Below, one piece after another: positions 32,832 to 42,333 of a stretch of DNA of 64,000 nt. The DNA comes from Paraburkholderia sp. BCC1886 (GTDB lineage: Bacteria; Pseudomonadota; Gammaproteobacteria; Burkholderiales; Burkholderiaceae). Where the stretch lies: assembly GCF_900996245.1 (NCBI RefSeq), contig NZ_CAAJGK010000045.1, positions 1 to 64,000 on the forward strand, written 5' to 3'. Each line of letters starts with the position of its first letter. Position 1 is the stretch's first letter. Below the pieces are notes generated by a model. That model saw nothing but the letters and a program-made list of their open reading frames with translations. It was not told the DNA's origin and ran no database searches. A program made the position numbers and the translations under genes.

Positions 32832-33185
32832 GGGCGTGTAAGGGCGTCGTTTCAGGCAGGCTTGCCAGGGCGGTTCCTTTTGAGCCAGCCTCGCCATCGG
32901 GGCGGCTTAGCCCGCGATCGGCTCCAGCAAGCCCGTCAATCTTGTCGCCCGTTGAGCCCGCGGGTCTCCCAGTCTTCGACATGCCGGCGTCCGGCTTATG
33001 GCCGCGACGTCATCCAGCTTCGAACGATTGAAAAAAATTAAAGACCGCATCGCAAAAGAGGTCTTGAAAACGATGCGGTCGCACTTATGTTGAGTGCAGG
33101 TTAGGAATTCAGAGCGGATCGCCTTTCCGCCAGATGGCAAAACAAGGCGATTCCCGCAGCGATCAAAGTCAGGAGATTTAAAAAA
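32832..33185. other. grpE-dnaK intergenic region
   Basis: This 354-bp region contains no supported gene. Its second half holds a hairpin with perfect 10-bp arms (GACCGCATCG 33043-33052 / CGATGCGGTC 33071-33080) and, in the loop, a CTTGAAA motif (33063-33069). The Shine-Dalgarno AGGAG of dnaK is at 33172-33176. Confidence 0.5.
33043..33090 (+). promoter_or_regulatory. Possible sigma32 promoter of dnaK within an inverted repeat
   Basis: CTTGAAA (33063-33069) matches the RpoH -35 exactly and is followed 13 bp later by ACTTATGT (33083-33090), a weak match to CCCCATNT. The -35 lies in the loop of a perfect 10-bp hairpin (33043-33080). It may drive dnaK-dnaJ independently of grpE, or the hairpin may be an RNA element between grpE and dnaK. 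Confidence 0.4.
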
Positions 33186-35135
33186 ATGGGCAAAATCATC
33201 GGTATCGACCTCGGCACGACCAACTCGTGCGTGGCGATCATGGAAGGTAATTCGGTCAAAGTGATCGAGAACTCGGAAGGCGCGCGTACCACGCCGTCCA
33301 TCATCGCTTACATGGAAGACGGCGAGATTCTCGTCGGCGCGCCTGCCAAGCGTCAGTCGGTCACCAACCCGCGCAACACGCTGTACGCGGTCAAGCGCCT
33401 GATCGGCCGCCGCTTCGAAGAAAAAGAAGTGCAGAAAGACATCGGCCTGATGCCGTACAAGATCATGAAGGCCGACAACGGCGACGCATGGGTCGACGTA
33501 CGCGATCAGAAGCTGGCGCCGCCGCAAATCTCGGCGGAAGTCCTGCGCAAGATGAAGAAGACCGCTGAAGACTATCTTGGCGAGCCGGTCACGGAAGCAG
33601 TGATCACGGTTCCCGCGTACTTCAACGACAGCCAGCGTCAGGCTACCAAGGACGCAGGCCGCATCGCTGGTCTGGAAGTCAAGCGCATCATCAACGAGCC
33701 GACCGCAGCCGCATTGGCATTCGGTCTGGACAAGGCCGAAAAGGGCGACCGCAAGATCGCGGTGTATGACCTGGGCGGCGGTACGTTCGACGTGTCGATC
33801 ATCGAAATCGCCGACGTCGACGGTGAAATGCAATTCGAAGTGCTGTCCACGAACGGCGATACGTTCCTGGGCGGTGAAGACTTCGACCAGCGCATCATCG
33901 ACTACATCATTGCCGAGTTCAAGAAAGAGCAGGGCGTCGATCTGTCGAAAGACGTGCTGGCCCTGCAACGCCTGAAGGAATCGGCTGAAAAAGCCAAGAT
34001 CGAACTGTCGTCGAGCCAGCAGACCGAAATCAACCTGCCGTACATCACGGCCGACGCATCGGGTCCGAAGCATTTGAACCTGAAAATCACGCGTGCGAAG
34101 CTGGAAGCGCTGGTCGAAGAACTCATCGAACGCACCATCGAGCCGTGCCGTGTGGCCATCAAGGACGCGGGCGTCAAGGTCGGCGAAATCGACGACGTGA
34201 TTCTGGTCGGCGGTATGACGCGTATGCCGAAGGTGCAGGACAAGGTCAAGGAATTCTTCGGCAAAGACCCGCGCCGTGACGTGAACCCGGACGAAGCCGT
34301 CGCTGTTGGCGCCGCGATTCAAGGTCAGGTTCTGTCGGGCGACCGCAAGGACGTTCTGCTGCTCGACGTGACTCCGCTGTCGCTCGGCATCGAAACGCTC
34401 GGCGGCGTGATGACGAAGATGATCAACAAGAACACCACGATCCCGACCAAGCACGCACAGGTCTACTCGACGGCCGACGACAATCAGGGCGCCGTGACGA
34501 TCAAGGTGTTCCAGGGCGAACGCGAAATGGCAGCGGGCAACAAGCTGCTCGGCGAGTTCAACCTCGAAGGTATTCCGCCGGCACCGCGCGGCACGCCGCA
34601 GATCGAAGTGAGCTTCGACATCGACGCGAACGGTATCCTGCACGTCGGCGCGAAAGACAAGGCAACCGGCAAGGAAAACCGCATCACGATCAAGGCGAAC
34701 TCGGGTCTGTCCGAAGCCGAAATCGAGAAGATGGTGAAGGACGCCGAAGCAAACGCCGAAGAAGACCATAAGGCGCGTGAGCTGGCCGATGCCCGTAACC
34801 ATGGCGACGCGCTGGTCCACAGCACGAAGAAGGCGCTCACCGAGTACGGCGACAAGCTGGAAGGCGACGAGAAGGCCAAGATCGAAACCGCGCTGAAGGA
34901 CCTCGAAGACTCGCTGAAGAGCGGCTCGAGCGACAAGGCCGAACTCGAAGCCAAGATCGAAGCCGTGGCAACCGCCTCGCAAAAGATGGGCGAGAAGATG
35001 TACGCGGACATGCAGGCAGCACAGGGTGCCGAAGCAGCGGCAGCCGGTGCGGCAGGCGCGGGTGCATCGGCCGGTGGCGCGAGCCAGCAGGACGACGTGG
35101 TCGACGCAGACTTCAAGGAAGTGAAGAAGGACTGA
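33186..35135 (+). CDS. dnaK: DnaK (Hsp70) molecular chaperone
   Basis: This 649-residue Hsp70 has the ATPase domain (1-385) starting [19 protein letters not shown] with phosphate motifs [12 protein letters not shown] (about 195) and [11 protein letters not shown] (about 340). The linker [19 protein letters not shown] follows (split), then a substrate-binding domain and an Ala/Gly-rich tail ending [14 protein letters not shown]. It refolds proteins with DnaJ and GrpE and controls sigma32. The start at 33186 has AGGAG 10 bp upstream. A hairpin follows at 35292. Confidence 0.98.
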   Translation: MGKIIGIDLGTTNSCVAIMEGNSVKVIENSEGARTTPSIIAYMEDGEILVGAPAKRQSVTNPRNTLYAVKRLIGRRFEEKEVQKDIGLMPYKIMKADNGDAWVDVRDQKLAPPQISAEVLRKMKKTAEDYLGEPVTEAVITVPAYFNDSQRQATKDAGRIAGLEVKRIINEPTAAALAFGLDKAEKGDRKIAVYDLGGGTFDVSIIEIADVDGEMQFEVLSTNGDTFLGGEDFDQRIIDYIIAEFKKEQGVDLSKDVLALQRLKESAEKAKIELSSSQQTEINLPYITADASGPKHLNLKITRAKLEALVEELIERTIEPCRVAIKDAGVKVGEIDDVILVGGMTRMPKVQDKVKEFFGKDPRRDVNPDEAVAVGAAIQGQVLSGDRKDVLLLDVTPLSLGIETLGGVMTKMINKNTTIPTKHAQVYSTADDNQGAVTIKVFQGEREMAAGNKLLGEFNLEGIPPAPRGTPQIEVSFDIDANGILHVGAKDKATGKENRITIKANSGLSEAEIEKMVKDAEANAEEDHKARELADARNHGDALVHSTKKALTEYGDKLEGDEKAKIETALKDLEDSLKSGSSDKAELEAKIEAVATASQKMGEKMYADMQAAQGAEAAAAGAAGAGASAGGASQQDDVVDADFKEVKKD

Positions 35136-35291
35136 GGTCGAGTCGAATAGCGGCGGTACGTTGACTACGAATCGAGCGCAAATGGACCACGGCGCCGCAC
35201 CCGGAAACAACGTGTGCGGCCTGGCTGTCCGGGCTGCTGCGGACTCTGTATCCGTTCGGGGCAACCGGAAAACGCAAGAGCGGTAATCGCG

Positions 35292-35318
35292 CCTGGCGAG
35301 CCTTTTGGGCTCGCCGGG
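35292..35318 (+). terminator. Hairpin downstream of dnaK
   Basis: CCTGGCGAGCC (35292-35302) pairs with GGCTCGCCGGG (35308-35318) over 11 bp, with one T-G pair and a 5-base loop. CACATTTGTTTTAT follows. It could be a partial terminator that lowers dnaJ relative to dnaK. Confidence 0.6.
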
Positions 35319-35412
35319 CACATTTGTTTTATGGAGGACGTTGTTTTGAGCCGCGTCGACGCGGCTGAGAATGGCGGCCGGACGAGTCGTGAGACTCCAG
35401 CATTCAAGAGGA

Positions 35413-35439
35413 GCCACTGCGCCCCATTGCGCAAGTGGC
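35413..35439 (+). promoter_or_regulatory. Hairpin between Shine-Dalgarno and dnaJ start
   Basis: GCCACTGCGC and GCGCAAGTGGC form a bulged stem (35413-35439). AAGAGGAG (35406-35413), the best ribosome binding site, lies just 5' of it, 38 nt from the ATG at 35451. When folded, the hairpin would bring the site close to the start codon. Confidence 0.35.
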
Positions 35440-35450
35440 GTTGAACCGAC

Positions 35451-36596
35451 ATGGCGAAACGGGATTACTACGAGGTTCTGGGCGTCGCAAAGAACGCGAG
35501 CGACGACGAAATCAAGAAGGCTTATCGCAAGCTGGCGATGAAGCACCACCCCGACCGCAATCCGGGCAACAAGGATGCGGAAGAGCAATTCAAAGAGGTG
35601 AAGGAAGCCTATGAAATGCTCTCGGACTCGCAAAAGCGTGGTGCGTACGATCAGTACGGACACGCCGGCGTCGATCCGAACATGGGCGGAGCCGGTGCAC
35701 AAGGGTTCGGCGGGTTTGCCGATGCGTTCGGCGATATTTTCGGCGACATCTTCGGTCAGGCAGCCGGCGGCGCGGCCCGAGGCGGCGGTGGCGGCCGCGC
35801 GGGCCCGCAGGTGTATCGCGGCGCCGACCTGCGCTACAGCATGGAAATCACGCTGGAACAGGCCGCGCACGGCTACGACACGCAAATCCGCGTGCCGAGC
35901 TGGGTGTCGTGCGAAATCTGTCATGGTTCGGGCGCCAAGCCCGGGACCAAACCGGAAACCTGCCCGACCTGTAGCGGTTCGGGTTCCGTGCGTATGTCGC
36001 AGGGCTTCTTCAGCATCCAGCAGACCTGCCCGAAGTGCCACGGCACGGGCACCTTTATTCCCGAGCCCTGTGGTCACTGCCACGGCGCGGGAAAGGTGAA
36101 GGAAACCAAGACGCTGGAAGTCAAGATTCCCGCAGGTATCGACGACGGCATGCGGATCCGTTCGGCCGGCAACGGTGAGCCGGGTATCAATGGCGGTCCG
36201 TCCGGCGATCTGTACGTCGAAATTCATATCAAGCAGCACTCGGTGTTCGAACGCGACGGCGACGACCTGCATTGCCAGATGCCCATTCCGTTCACGACGG
36301 CCGCGCTCGGCGGTGAAATCGAAGTGCCGACGCTCGCCGGCCGCGCCAGCTTCACGGTGCCGGAAGGTACGCAGTCGGGCAAGACGTTCCGTCTGCGTGG
36401 CAAGGGCATCAAGGGTTTGCGCTCGAGTATTGCCGGCGATCTGTACGTTCATGTGCAGGTCGAAACGCCGGTCAAGCTCACCGAACCGCAACGCGATCTG
36501 CTCAAGCAGTTCGAGAAGGCGCTGGTGGAAGGCGGCTCGCGGCATAGCCCGCAAAGCAAAAGCTGGTTCGATCGAGTGAAGAGCTTTTTCGACTGA
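35451..36596 (+). CDS. dnaJ: DnaJ (Hsp40) co-chaperone
   Basis: This 381-residue type I J-protein carries an N-terminal J domain with the HPD motif ([10 protein letters not shown], about residue 32), a Gly/Phe linker (about 75-125), four zinc-binding repeats ([32 protein letters not shown], about residues 150-205) and a C-terminal substrate domain. It activates DnaK ATPase and delivers clients. It follows dnaK after 315 bp with hairpins between. The ATG at 35451 ([11 protein letters not shown]) is the standard start. Confidence 0.97.
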   Translation: MAKRDYYEVLGVAKNASDDEIKKAYRKLAMKHHPDRNPGNKDAEEQFKEVKEAYEMLSDSQKRGAYDQYGHAGVDPNMGGAGAQGFGGFADAFGDIFGDIFGQAAGGAARGGGGGRAGPQVYRGADLRYSMEITLEQAAHGYDTQIRVPSWVSCEICHGSGAKPGTKPETCPTCSGSGSVRMSQGFFSIQQTCPKCHGTGTFIPEPCGHCHGAGKVKETKTLEVKIPAGIDDGMRIRSAGNGEPGINGGPSGDLYVEIHIKQHSVFERDGDDLHCQMPIPFTTAALGGEIEVPTLAGRASFTVPEGTQSGKTFRLRGKGIKGLRSSIAGDLYVHVQVETPVKLTEPQRDLLKQFEKALVEGGSRHSPQSKSWFDRVKSFFD

Positions 36597-36625
36597 CGCG
36601 GTGAATGAAGTAGTTGGCGGTTCGC

Positions 36626-38581
36626 ATGACAGTAGATGAACCCAGCGCGGTGTTCGCGCTGCTCGACGACAGCCATGCGACGGCGGCGCGTCGGTCGAGC
36701 CGTCTATACACGAAGTTCGTGCGTGAACATCGCTGTGTGGACGCGTCGCAACTCGAATCGGTGTGCAACGCGGCGCAGGTCGACATGCAGCATGGCCTGC
36801 ATGCCATCGTGCTCGCCGACTTCGAATTCGGCCGGCATCTCGCGCAAGCGGCCGGTCCGGAACAGAAAACGCAGTGTGGCAATGCCACGCTGCGTTTTTT
36901 ATTGTTCGAACGCTGCGACAAACTCGCACGCGATGAGGTCGACGCCTGGCTCGCCGCGCAAGACCGTCCGGCAGACAACCCATCACGCGACGCCTGCGAG
37001 GAACCGTCGGTCGCAGGCACGCTGAACATGCAGGCGAGCGTCGATCAGACGCAATTCGGCGCGGCAATCGACGCCATCCACCACGCTCTGCGCGCGGGCG
37101 ATTCGTATCAGGTCAACTACACGTATCGGCTGGATTTCGATGTGTTCGGGCCACCGGTCGCGCTGTATCGGCGGCTTCGCGCGCGTCAGCCCGTGCCTTA
37201 CGGCGCGCTGATCGCGTTGCCGGACGGCCAGTGGGTGCTGTCCTGTTCGCCGGAACTGTTCGTCGAGAAAGAGGGCGCGACGTTGCGCGCGCGGCCGATG
37301 AAAGGGACCGCGCCGCGCTCGAACGATCCCGCCGCGGATCGCGCGGCCAGCGAGTTCCTCGCCAACGACTCGAAGAACCGCGCCGAAAACCTGATGATCG
37401 TCGACCTGCTGCGCAACGATCTTTCGCGCGTGGCACAGATCGGCTCGGTCACGGTGCCGGCGCTGTTCTCGATCGAGCCGTACATGTCCGTGTGGCAAAT
37501 GACCTCGACCGTGCAGGCGAGACTGCTAGAAGGCACGAACTTCGCCGGAATCGTGCGCGCGCTCTTTCCTTGCGGCTCGATCACCGGCGCGCCGAAATAT
37601 CGCACGATGCAGTTGATCGACTCGCTCGAGAGCACGCCGAGAGGTCTTTATACCGGCGCGATCGGATGGCTCGACGCGGCCACGAACGAGGCCATTAACA
37701 AGGCCACGAACAAGGCCACTAACAAGGCCACACCGCTTACCGACGGCATCTGCGGTGACTTCTGTTTGTCGGTCGCCATCCGCACGTTGACCTTGACACC
37801 GACCTCGCAGCGCGATGCATTCAAAGGCCAGATGGGCGTAGGCGCGGGCATCGTGCTGGACAGCATCGCCGCTCAGGAATACGCGGAGTGTCAGTTGAAG
37901 GCGCGTTTTCTGACCGCCGCCGACCCAGGTTTCGAACTCTTCGAAACCCTGCACGCGACGAACGAAGCGGGCGTCAGACATCTGTCGCGTCATCTGGCAA
38001 GACTGGCGGCGAGCGCCAAAGCGTTCGGCTTCGCATTCGGCTTCGACGACGCATCCCGACTCTGCCAGCAGATAGCCCGGCAGTGCGCCGGGCTTGCCAA
38101 AGAAACACCCCACCGGATGCGAGTGACGCTGAACAAAAGCGGCACAATCAGCATCACGAGCGCAGTGCTCACGCCGCTTGCCGGGGACGTCGTGAATGTA
38201 TTGCTGGCACCAGACCACGGTTTCAAAAATACCGTCGCTCACGACCCACTGCTGCAACACAAAACCACCCAGCGTGCCGACTACGATCGCGGCTGGCGCG
38301 AGGCGGAGAAAAGAGGCGCATTCGACACGCTCTTCTTCAACGAGCGCGATGAGTTGACCGAAGGCGGCCGCTCGAATGTATTCGTGAAACTGGCGGGCCG
38401 CTGGTGGACGCCGCCGTTGACTTCGGGCGTGCTGCCCGGCGTGATGCGCGCCGTCCTGCTGGAAGACGCGGACCTGCAGCCCGAAGAAAGAATCCTGACC
38501 CGCGCGGACGTGCTCAACGCCGAAGCCCTGCTGATCTGCAACGCACTACGGGGCGCGCTACCCGCACGAATCCTCCGCTAA
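36626..38581 (+). CDS. Fused aminodeoxychorismate synthase component I / aminodeoxychorismate lyase (PabB-PabC)
   Basis: This 651-residue fusion makes 4-aminobenzoate for folate. Residues about 1-420 are PabB (chorismate-binding: SYQVNYTYRL, RPMKGTAPRS, ENLMIVDLLRNDLSRV, GSITGAPKYRTMQLID). Residues about 425-651 are PabC, a fold-type IV PLP enzyme (FELFETLHAT, then the lysine in LLQHKTTQRADYDRG and TEGGRSNVFVK). A loop in PabB contains ATNKATNKAT encoded by a 12-bp tandem array (37678-37731). The ATG at 36626 is preferred over a TTG at 36614. The start is 29 bp after dnaJ. Confidence 0.93.
   Translation: MTVDEPSAVFALLDDSHATAARRSSRLYTKFVREHRCVDASQLESVCNAAQVDMQHGLHAIVLADFEFGRHLAQAAGPEQKTQCGNATLRFLLFERCDKLARDEVDAWLAAQDRPADNPSRDACEEPSVAGTLNMQASVDQTQFGAAIDAIHHALRAGDSYQVNYTYRLDFDVFGPPVALYRRLRARQPVPYGALIALPDGQWVLSCSPELFVEKEGATLRARPMKGTAPRSNDPAADRAASEFLANDSKNRAENLMIVDLLRNDLSRVAQIGSVTVPALFSIEPYMSVWQMTSTVQARLLEGTNFAGIVRALFPCGSITGAPKYRTMQLIDSLESTPRGLYTGAIGWLDAATNEAINKATNKATNKATPLTDGICGDFCLSVAIRTLTLTPTSQRDAFKGQMGVGAGIVLDSIAAQEYAECQLKARFLTAADPGFELFETLHATNEAGVRHLSRHLARLAASAKAFGFAFGFDDASRLCQQIARQCAGLAKETPHRMRVTLNKSGTISITSAVLTPLAGDVVNVLLAPDHGFKNTVAHDPLLQHKTTQRADYDRGWREAEKRGAFDTLFFNERDELTEGGRSNVFVKLAGRWWTPPLTSGVLPGVMRAVLLEDADLQPEERILTRADVLNAEALLICNALRGALPARILR
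37678..37731. repeat. 12-bp tandem repeat inside pabBC
   Basis: Four units GGCCACGAACGA, GGCCATTAACAA, GGCCACGAACAA and GGCCACTAACAA (37678-37725) plus a partial copy encode Ala-Thr-Asn-Lys repeats in the PabB domain. The unit core resembles the reverse complement of the array between nadK and hrcA. Confidence 0.85.
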
Positions 38582-38603
38582 GCGCTAAGCGCCGAGCCCG
38601 AAC

Positions 38604-39419
38604 TCAGAACGTATGCTCCGGCCCAGGAAACGTCTTCTCCTTCACCGCCCGCACATACGCTTCCACCGCGGCCAGAATGCTGGTCTGCCCGTTCATGAAG
38701 TCCTTTACGAAGCGCGGCCGCTTACCGGGAAAAATCCCCAGCATGTCGTGCAGCACCAGCACCTGACCCGAGCAATCCAGCCCCGCGCCGATCCCTATCG
38801 TCGGAATCTTCAGTTGCCGGGTGACCTCGCTGCCGAGCAGCGTCGGAATCGCTTCGATCACGATGAGTTGCGCACCCGCGTCCTGCACCGCAGTCGCATC
38901 GCGCAGCACCTGGCTCGCGGCGGCTTCGGTCTTGCCCTGCACCTTGAAGCCGCCAAACGCATGCACCGATTGCGGCGTTAGACCCACGTGCGCGCACACC
39001 GGAATCGAGCGTTCGACCAGGAAGCGCACCGTTGACGCGAGCCATTCGCCGCCTTCGAGCTTGACCATCTGCGCGCCCGCGCGCATCAATTCCACGGCGC
39101 TTTTGAGCGCCTCTTCAGGCGTGCCGTAAGTGCCGAACGGCAGATCGGCCACCACCAGCGCCGACGTCTGCGCGCGCGCCACGCAAGCCGTGTGATACGC
39201 GATGTCCGCGAGCGACACAGGCAACGTCGTCGTCTGCCCTTGCAGCACGTTGCCGAGCGAATCGCCGATCAGCAGGACGTCGACGCCCGCGCGATCGAGC
39301 AGCGCCGCGAAGCTCGCGTCGTAACAGGTGAGCATGGCGATCCTGTCGCCGGCCTCGCGCATCGCCTGCAGTTTCGGCACGGTGACGGCCTTGCGGCTCG
39401 CTTCCTGCAAATAAGTCAT
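38604..39419 (-). CDS. panB: 3-methyl-2-oxobutanoate hydroxymethyltransferase
   Basis: This 271-residue enzyme makes ketopantoate in pantothenate synthesis, using methylene-tetrahydrofolate. Motifs [30 protein letters not shown] (split: [21 protein letters not shown]), HVGLTPQS and [17 protein letters not shown] are diagnostic. The ATG at 39419 ([12 protein letters not shown]) follows a Gly/Ala-rich upstream region with TCCCC. It forms a minus-strand run hda-HAD-pcnB-folK-dnk-panB and converges on pabBC with 22 bp between stops. Confidence 0.96.
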   Translation of the reverse strand: MTYLQEASRKAVTVPKLQAMREAGDRIAMLTCYDASFAALLDRAGVDVLLIGDSLGNVLQGQTTTLPVSLADIAYHTACVARAQTSALVVADLPFGTYGTPEEALKSAVELMRAGAQMVKLEGGEWLASTVRFLVERSIPVCAHVGLTPQSVHAFGGFKVQGKTEAAASQVLRDATAVQDAGAQLIVIEAIPTLLGSEVTRQLKIPTIGIGAGLDCSGQVLVLHDMLGIFPGKRPRFVKDFMNGQTSILAAVEAYVRAVKEKTFPGPEHTF

Positions 39420-39460
39420 GGGCAAATCCGTTCGGGGAAAAAAGAGGTGGCCGCGCCGCT

Positions 39461-40141
39461 TTAAAGCGACGTGCCTTTGACAAAGAATTCCTTGCGACCG
39501 CGCATCGTTTCGATGCGATCGGCCAGTAGTGCAAGGTCCGCGTCGGAGTCGAGCGGATTCAGATGTTCGGCGTTGACCGTGAGCACGGGCGTGCGGTCGT
39601 AGTGATAGAAGAACTCGTTGTACGCGTCGCACAGCGCACGCAGATACGCATCGGAAATCTGCAGTTCCATTGGTACGGCACGCTTCTGGATGCGCGCGAA
39701 CAGCACTTCGGGACTCGCCTGCAGATACACCACGAAATCCGGCGCGGGCGCGCTGGCTTCGAGCCGCGCGGCGAGCGCGCGATACAACTGCCACTCGTCT
39801 TCCTGCAGCGTCAGACGCGCGAAGATGTCGTTCTTCTGCGTCATGAAATCGGCGATCAGCGCAGTGCCCGACAGATGCGCCGCCGCGACCTCCTGCGCCT
39901 GCTGGGCGCGTTGCAACGCGAAGTGCAACTGGGCGGGCAGCGCATAGCGTGCGGTGTCGCGGTAGAAACGTTCGAGAAAAGGATTGTCCTGCGGGCGCTC
40001 GAACAGTTCCTGCATCGACCAGCGCTGCGCCAGCCGCCGCGCCAGCGAGGTTTTGCCGACGCCGATGGGTCCTTCGATCGCAAGATAACGGAACGGCGGG
40101 CGCAGTTGCGGCGCGGTGACGGTGAGCGGCGGCGAGTTCAT
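39461..40141 (-). CDS. Deoxynucleoside kinase family protein
   Basis: This 226-residue P-loop kinase has the motif [17 protein letters not shown] (about residue 22), the [25 protein letters not shown] region (split) and a C-terminal basic lid ([13 protein letters not shown]). It most resembles deoxyadenosine/deoxyguanosine kinases, which phosphorylate deoxynucleosides for salvage. The ATG at 40141 overlaps the folK stop by 4 bases (ATGA), so translation is coupled. The same pairing of folK with this kinase and panB occurs in other Burkholderiales, as I recall. Confidence 0.85.
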   Translation of the reverse strand: MNSPPLTVTAPQLRPPFRYLAIEGPIGVGKTSLARRLAQRWSMQELFERPQDNPFLERFYRDTARYALPAQLHFALQRAQQAQEVAAAHLSGTALIADFMTQKNDIFARLTLQEDEWQLYRALAARLEASAPAPDFVVYLQASPEVLFARIQKRAVPMELQISDAYLRALCDAYNEFFYHYDRTPVLTVNAEHLNPLDSDADLALLADRIETMRGRKEFFVKGTSL

Positions 40142-40686
40142 CCGCAGCGGCCTTTGCCGACGCCCGCGCGGGCATTGTTCAACGCATTGAGCATTGGACA
40201 CTGGCAGGGCGGCTGCACTTTTTCGATCCGCTGATCGCTCACGCCGTCGAGCAGCGCAGCGGCGCGGCCGTGCCCGGGAATGTCCAGCGCCGCGTCGATC
40301 TCGACCAGCGGCACGAGCGCAAACGCGCGCTCGATCAAACGCGGATGCGGCACGATCAGATCGGCCTCGTCGATCGATTGATCGCCGTACAGCAAGATGT
40401 CCAGATCGAGCGTGCGCGGTGCATTGCGAAACGGCCGCTCTCGGCCGAAGTGATGTTCGATCTTCTGGCACAAGGCCAGCAGATGCCGCGCGGGGAGCGT
40501 CGTGTCGAGCTTCACGGCGCAGTTGAAATAGTCGTCGCCGCCCGCGTCGATCGGGGCAGTGCGATACAGGCTCGACTTGGCGAGCACGTTGATGGTGTGC
40601 TGTTGTGCGAGACACACCACCGCGTCTTTCAGGGTCTGGCGCGCGTCCCCGAGATTCGCGCCGAGGCCGAGATAGGCAACCGTCAT
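40138..40686 (-). CDS. folK: 6-hydroxymethyl-7,8-dihydropterin pyrophosphokinase
   Basis: This 182-residue HPPK enzyme activates the pterin precursor of folate using ATP. Motifs [10 protein letters not shown] (N-terminus), [17 protein letters not shown] and [12 protein letters not shown] (about residue 92) are present, followed by [16 protein letters not shown]-terminal Cys/Pro-rich extension (QPPCQCPML) is unusual. It ends in an ATGA overlap with the deoxynucleoside kinase. pcnB lies 48 bp upstream. A second folate gene, pabBC, is close by. Confidence 0.94.
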   Translation of the reverse strand: MTVAYLGLGANLGDARQTLKDAVVCLAQQHTINVLAKSSLYRTAPIDAGGDDYFNCAVKLDTTLPARHLLALCQKIEHHFGRERPFRNAPRTLDLDILLYGDQSIDEADLIVPHPRLIERAFALVPLVEIDAALDIPGHGRAAALLDGVSDQRIEKVQPPCQCPMLNALNNARAGVGKGRCG

Positions 40687-40734
40687 GGCATCACTTCCTG
40701 CAACTGTCGTTCGACGGCGCGAGCGAACGCTGCG

Positions 40735-42333
40735 TCAGTCTTCGTGCGGGCCGCTCGGGCCCGTACTGTCGGCTGTGCGTTCGGCTGGCGTGCCGCCCTC
40801 CAATCCGTCGCCCGTATTGCGGTTTCTGGCGCCACCGCGCCGCCGTCGTTTTCTGGGACTCCGGTCCTTCCCGCCCTGCGTGAGCAAAGTCTCACGCGCG
40901 GCGACGTCTCCTTCGATGAACTCCGTCCACCATGTTCCCACCGCTTCGTCGAGTTCGCCCGACTCGCAGCGCAGAAGGAGGAAATCATACCCCGCTCTAA
41001 ATCTTTGGTGTTCCAGCAGCTTCAGCGCGCCTCTTCCCGAACGTTTCTCGAGGCGCAACTGCAGCCCCCAGATCTCCCGCATATCCGACGAAAAGCGCTT
41101 GTGGATAGCGAGTTTCTCGGTTTGCATGTCGAGCACTTCGTCCATCGCGCGATGCAACGCGGGCACCGGATATTCGCCGTCCGCTTCGAATTTCTGCCAG
41201 CGCTGCTGCACGTCGTGCCACAGCAAGGTGGCGAACAGGAAGCCTGGCGAGACCGGTTTGCCGGCCAGCACGCGCGCATCGGTGTTCGACAGCGCGAGCG
41301 TGATGAATTTTTCGCCGATCGGCTGTTCCAGCACGACGTCGAGCAAGGGCAGCAGGCCGTGATGCAGGCCTTCCTGGCGCAAGCGCTTCAAACACGCGAG
41401 CGCATGACCCGAGAGCATCAGCTTCAACATCTCGTCGAACAGACGCGCGGCCGGCACGTTGTTGATGAGGTCGGCCATGCCCTTGATCGGCTCGCGGCTC
41501 GCATCTTCGATCTCGAAGTCGAGCTTGGCGGCGAATCGCACCACGCGCAGCATGCGCACCGGATCTTCGCGATAGCGCGTGGCCGGGTCGCCGATCATGC
41601 GCAACAGACGCGCGCGCATGTCGGCCATGCCGTTGTGATAGTCCAGCACGGTTTGCGTGGCCGGATCGTAGTACATCGCGTTGATCGTGAAATCGCGGCG
41701 CGTGGCGTCTTCGTGCTGCTCGCCCCAGACGTTGTCGCGCAGCACGCGGCCGCTCGCGTCCACCGCGTGCGTGCGGCGGTCGAGTTCGTCGCGCTTCAGG
41801 CGCCGCGGCGGCGCGGCGTCTGCCGCGGGCGGATCGACCAGCGCGCGGAACGTCGAGGTTTCGATGATTTCCTGACCGAACTGCACGTGCACGATCTGGA
41901 AACGCCGGCCGATGATGCGCGCGCGGCGGAACAGCTTCTGCACCTGTTCGGGCGTCGCGTCGGTGGCGACGTCGAAGTCTTTCGGTTTGATGCCGAGCAG
42001 CAGATCGCGCACCGCACCGCCGACGATGAACGCGCGATGCCCCGCCTGTTGCAGGCCTTCGGTGACGCGAATCGCGTTGCGCGAGATCAGCGCCTGATCG
42101 ATGCCGTGGACGTCGTGCGGAATGATGACCGGCACATCCGGGTCGCGCACGGTTTTGGTCGAGTGCTCGCCGCGGGCGGGTTTGCGGCGTGCCCGGGCAG
42201 TGCTGCCGGTGCTCGAGGCCGGGCGCGCCGTGGCGTCGCCGGTATCGGTGTCGGCGTCGGCGTCGCCGGGCGGAATGTCGTCAGCGGGCGCCGAGTCCTG
42301 GCCGAATAGCTTGCGGATGAGTTTTTTTATCAC
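40735..42333 (-). CDS. pcnB: Poly(A) polymerase
   Basis: This 532-residue class II nucleotidyltransferase adds 3' poly(A) tails to RNA to promote decay. The catalytic region is AFIVGGAVRDLLLGIKPKDFDVATDATP (split: VGGAVRDLLLG, KDFDVATDATP, about residue 105), followed by the RNA-binding domain RYREDPVRMLRVVRFAAKLDF. A poorly conserved Asp/Ala-rich N-terminal tail (residues 15-55) and a basic C-terminus (SPRKRRRRGGARNRN) are typical of beta-proteobacterial PcnB. The start is GTG at 42333 in a GTGA overlap with the HAD phosphatase stop. Confidence 0.93.
   Translation of the reverse strand: MIKKLIRKLFGQDSAPADDIPPGDADADTDTGDATARPASSTGSTARARRKPARGEHSTKTVRDPDVPVIIPHDVHGIDQALISRNAIRVTEGLQQAGHRAFIVGGAVRDLLLGIKPKDFDVATDATPEQVQKLFRRARIIGRRFQIVHVQFGQEIIETSTFRALVDPPAADAAPPRRLKRDELDRRTHAVDASGRVLRDNVWGEQHEDATRRDFTINAMYYDPATQTVLDYHNGMADMRARLLRMIGDPATRYREDPVRMLRVVRFAAKLDFEIEDASREPIKGMADLINNVPAARLFDEMLKLMLSGHALACLKRLRQEGLHHGLLPLLDVVLEQPIGEKFITLALSNTDARVLAGKPVSPGFLFATLLWHDVQQRWQKFEADGEYPVPALHRAMDEVLDMQTEKLAIHKRFSSDMREIWGLQLRLEKRSGRGALKLLEHQRFRAGYDFLLLRCESGELDEAVGTWWTEFIEGDVAARETLLTQGGKDRSPRKRRRRGGARNRNTGDGLEGGTPAERTADSTGPSGPHED

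Larger units (their letters stand above)
35136..35450. other. dnaK-dnaJ intergenic region
   Basis: This 315-bp region has no supported gene. It contains a GC hairpin (35292-35318), an 18-bp perfect palindrome AGCCGCGTCGACGCGGCT (35349-35366) and a third hairpin directly before dnaJ (35413-35439). An ORF beginning at 35331 (37 residues) overlaps these and is probably not a gene. Confidence 0.5.

Noticed and set aside
33081..33099. CIRCE-like half-sites GCACT...AGTGC upstream of dnaK
   Set aside because: CIRCE requires a 9-bp arm (TTAGCACTC) with a 9-bp spacer. Here the arms are 5 bp with a 7-bp spacer, so it is not a HrcA site.
35331..35444. 37-codon ORF between dnaK and dnaJ
   Set aside because: It reads across two hairpins and into the dnaJ ribosome binding region with no conserved motif, so a chance frame is more likely.
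32907..37067. Very long minus-strand open frame (1386 codons) opposite dnaK and dnaJ
   Set aside because: It is antisense to well-supported genes. High GC and codon bias of dnaK/dnaJ leave the opposite frame open, a known artefact; the translation is Arg/His/Val-rich with no domain, and no ribosome binding site is seen.
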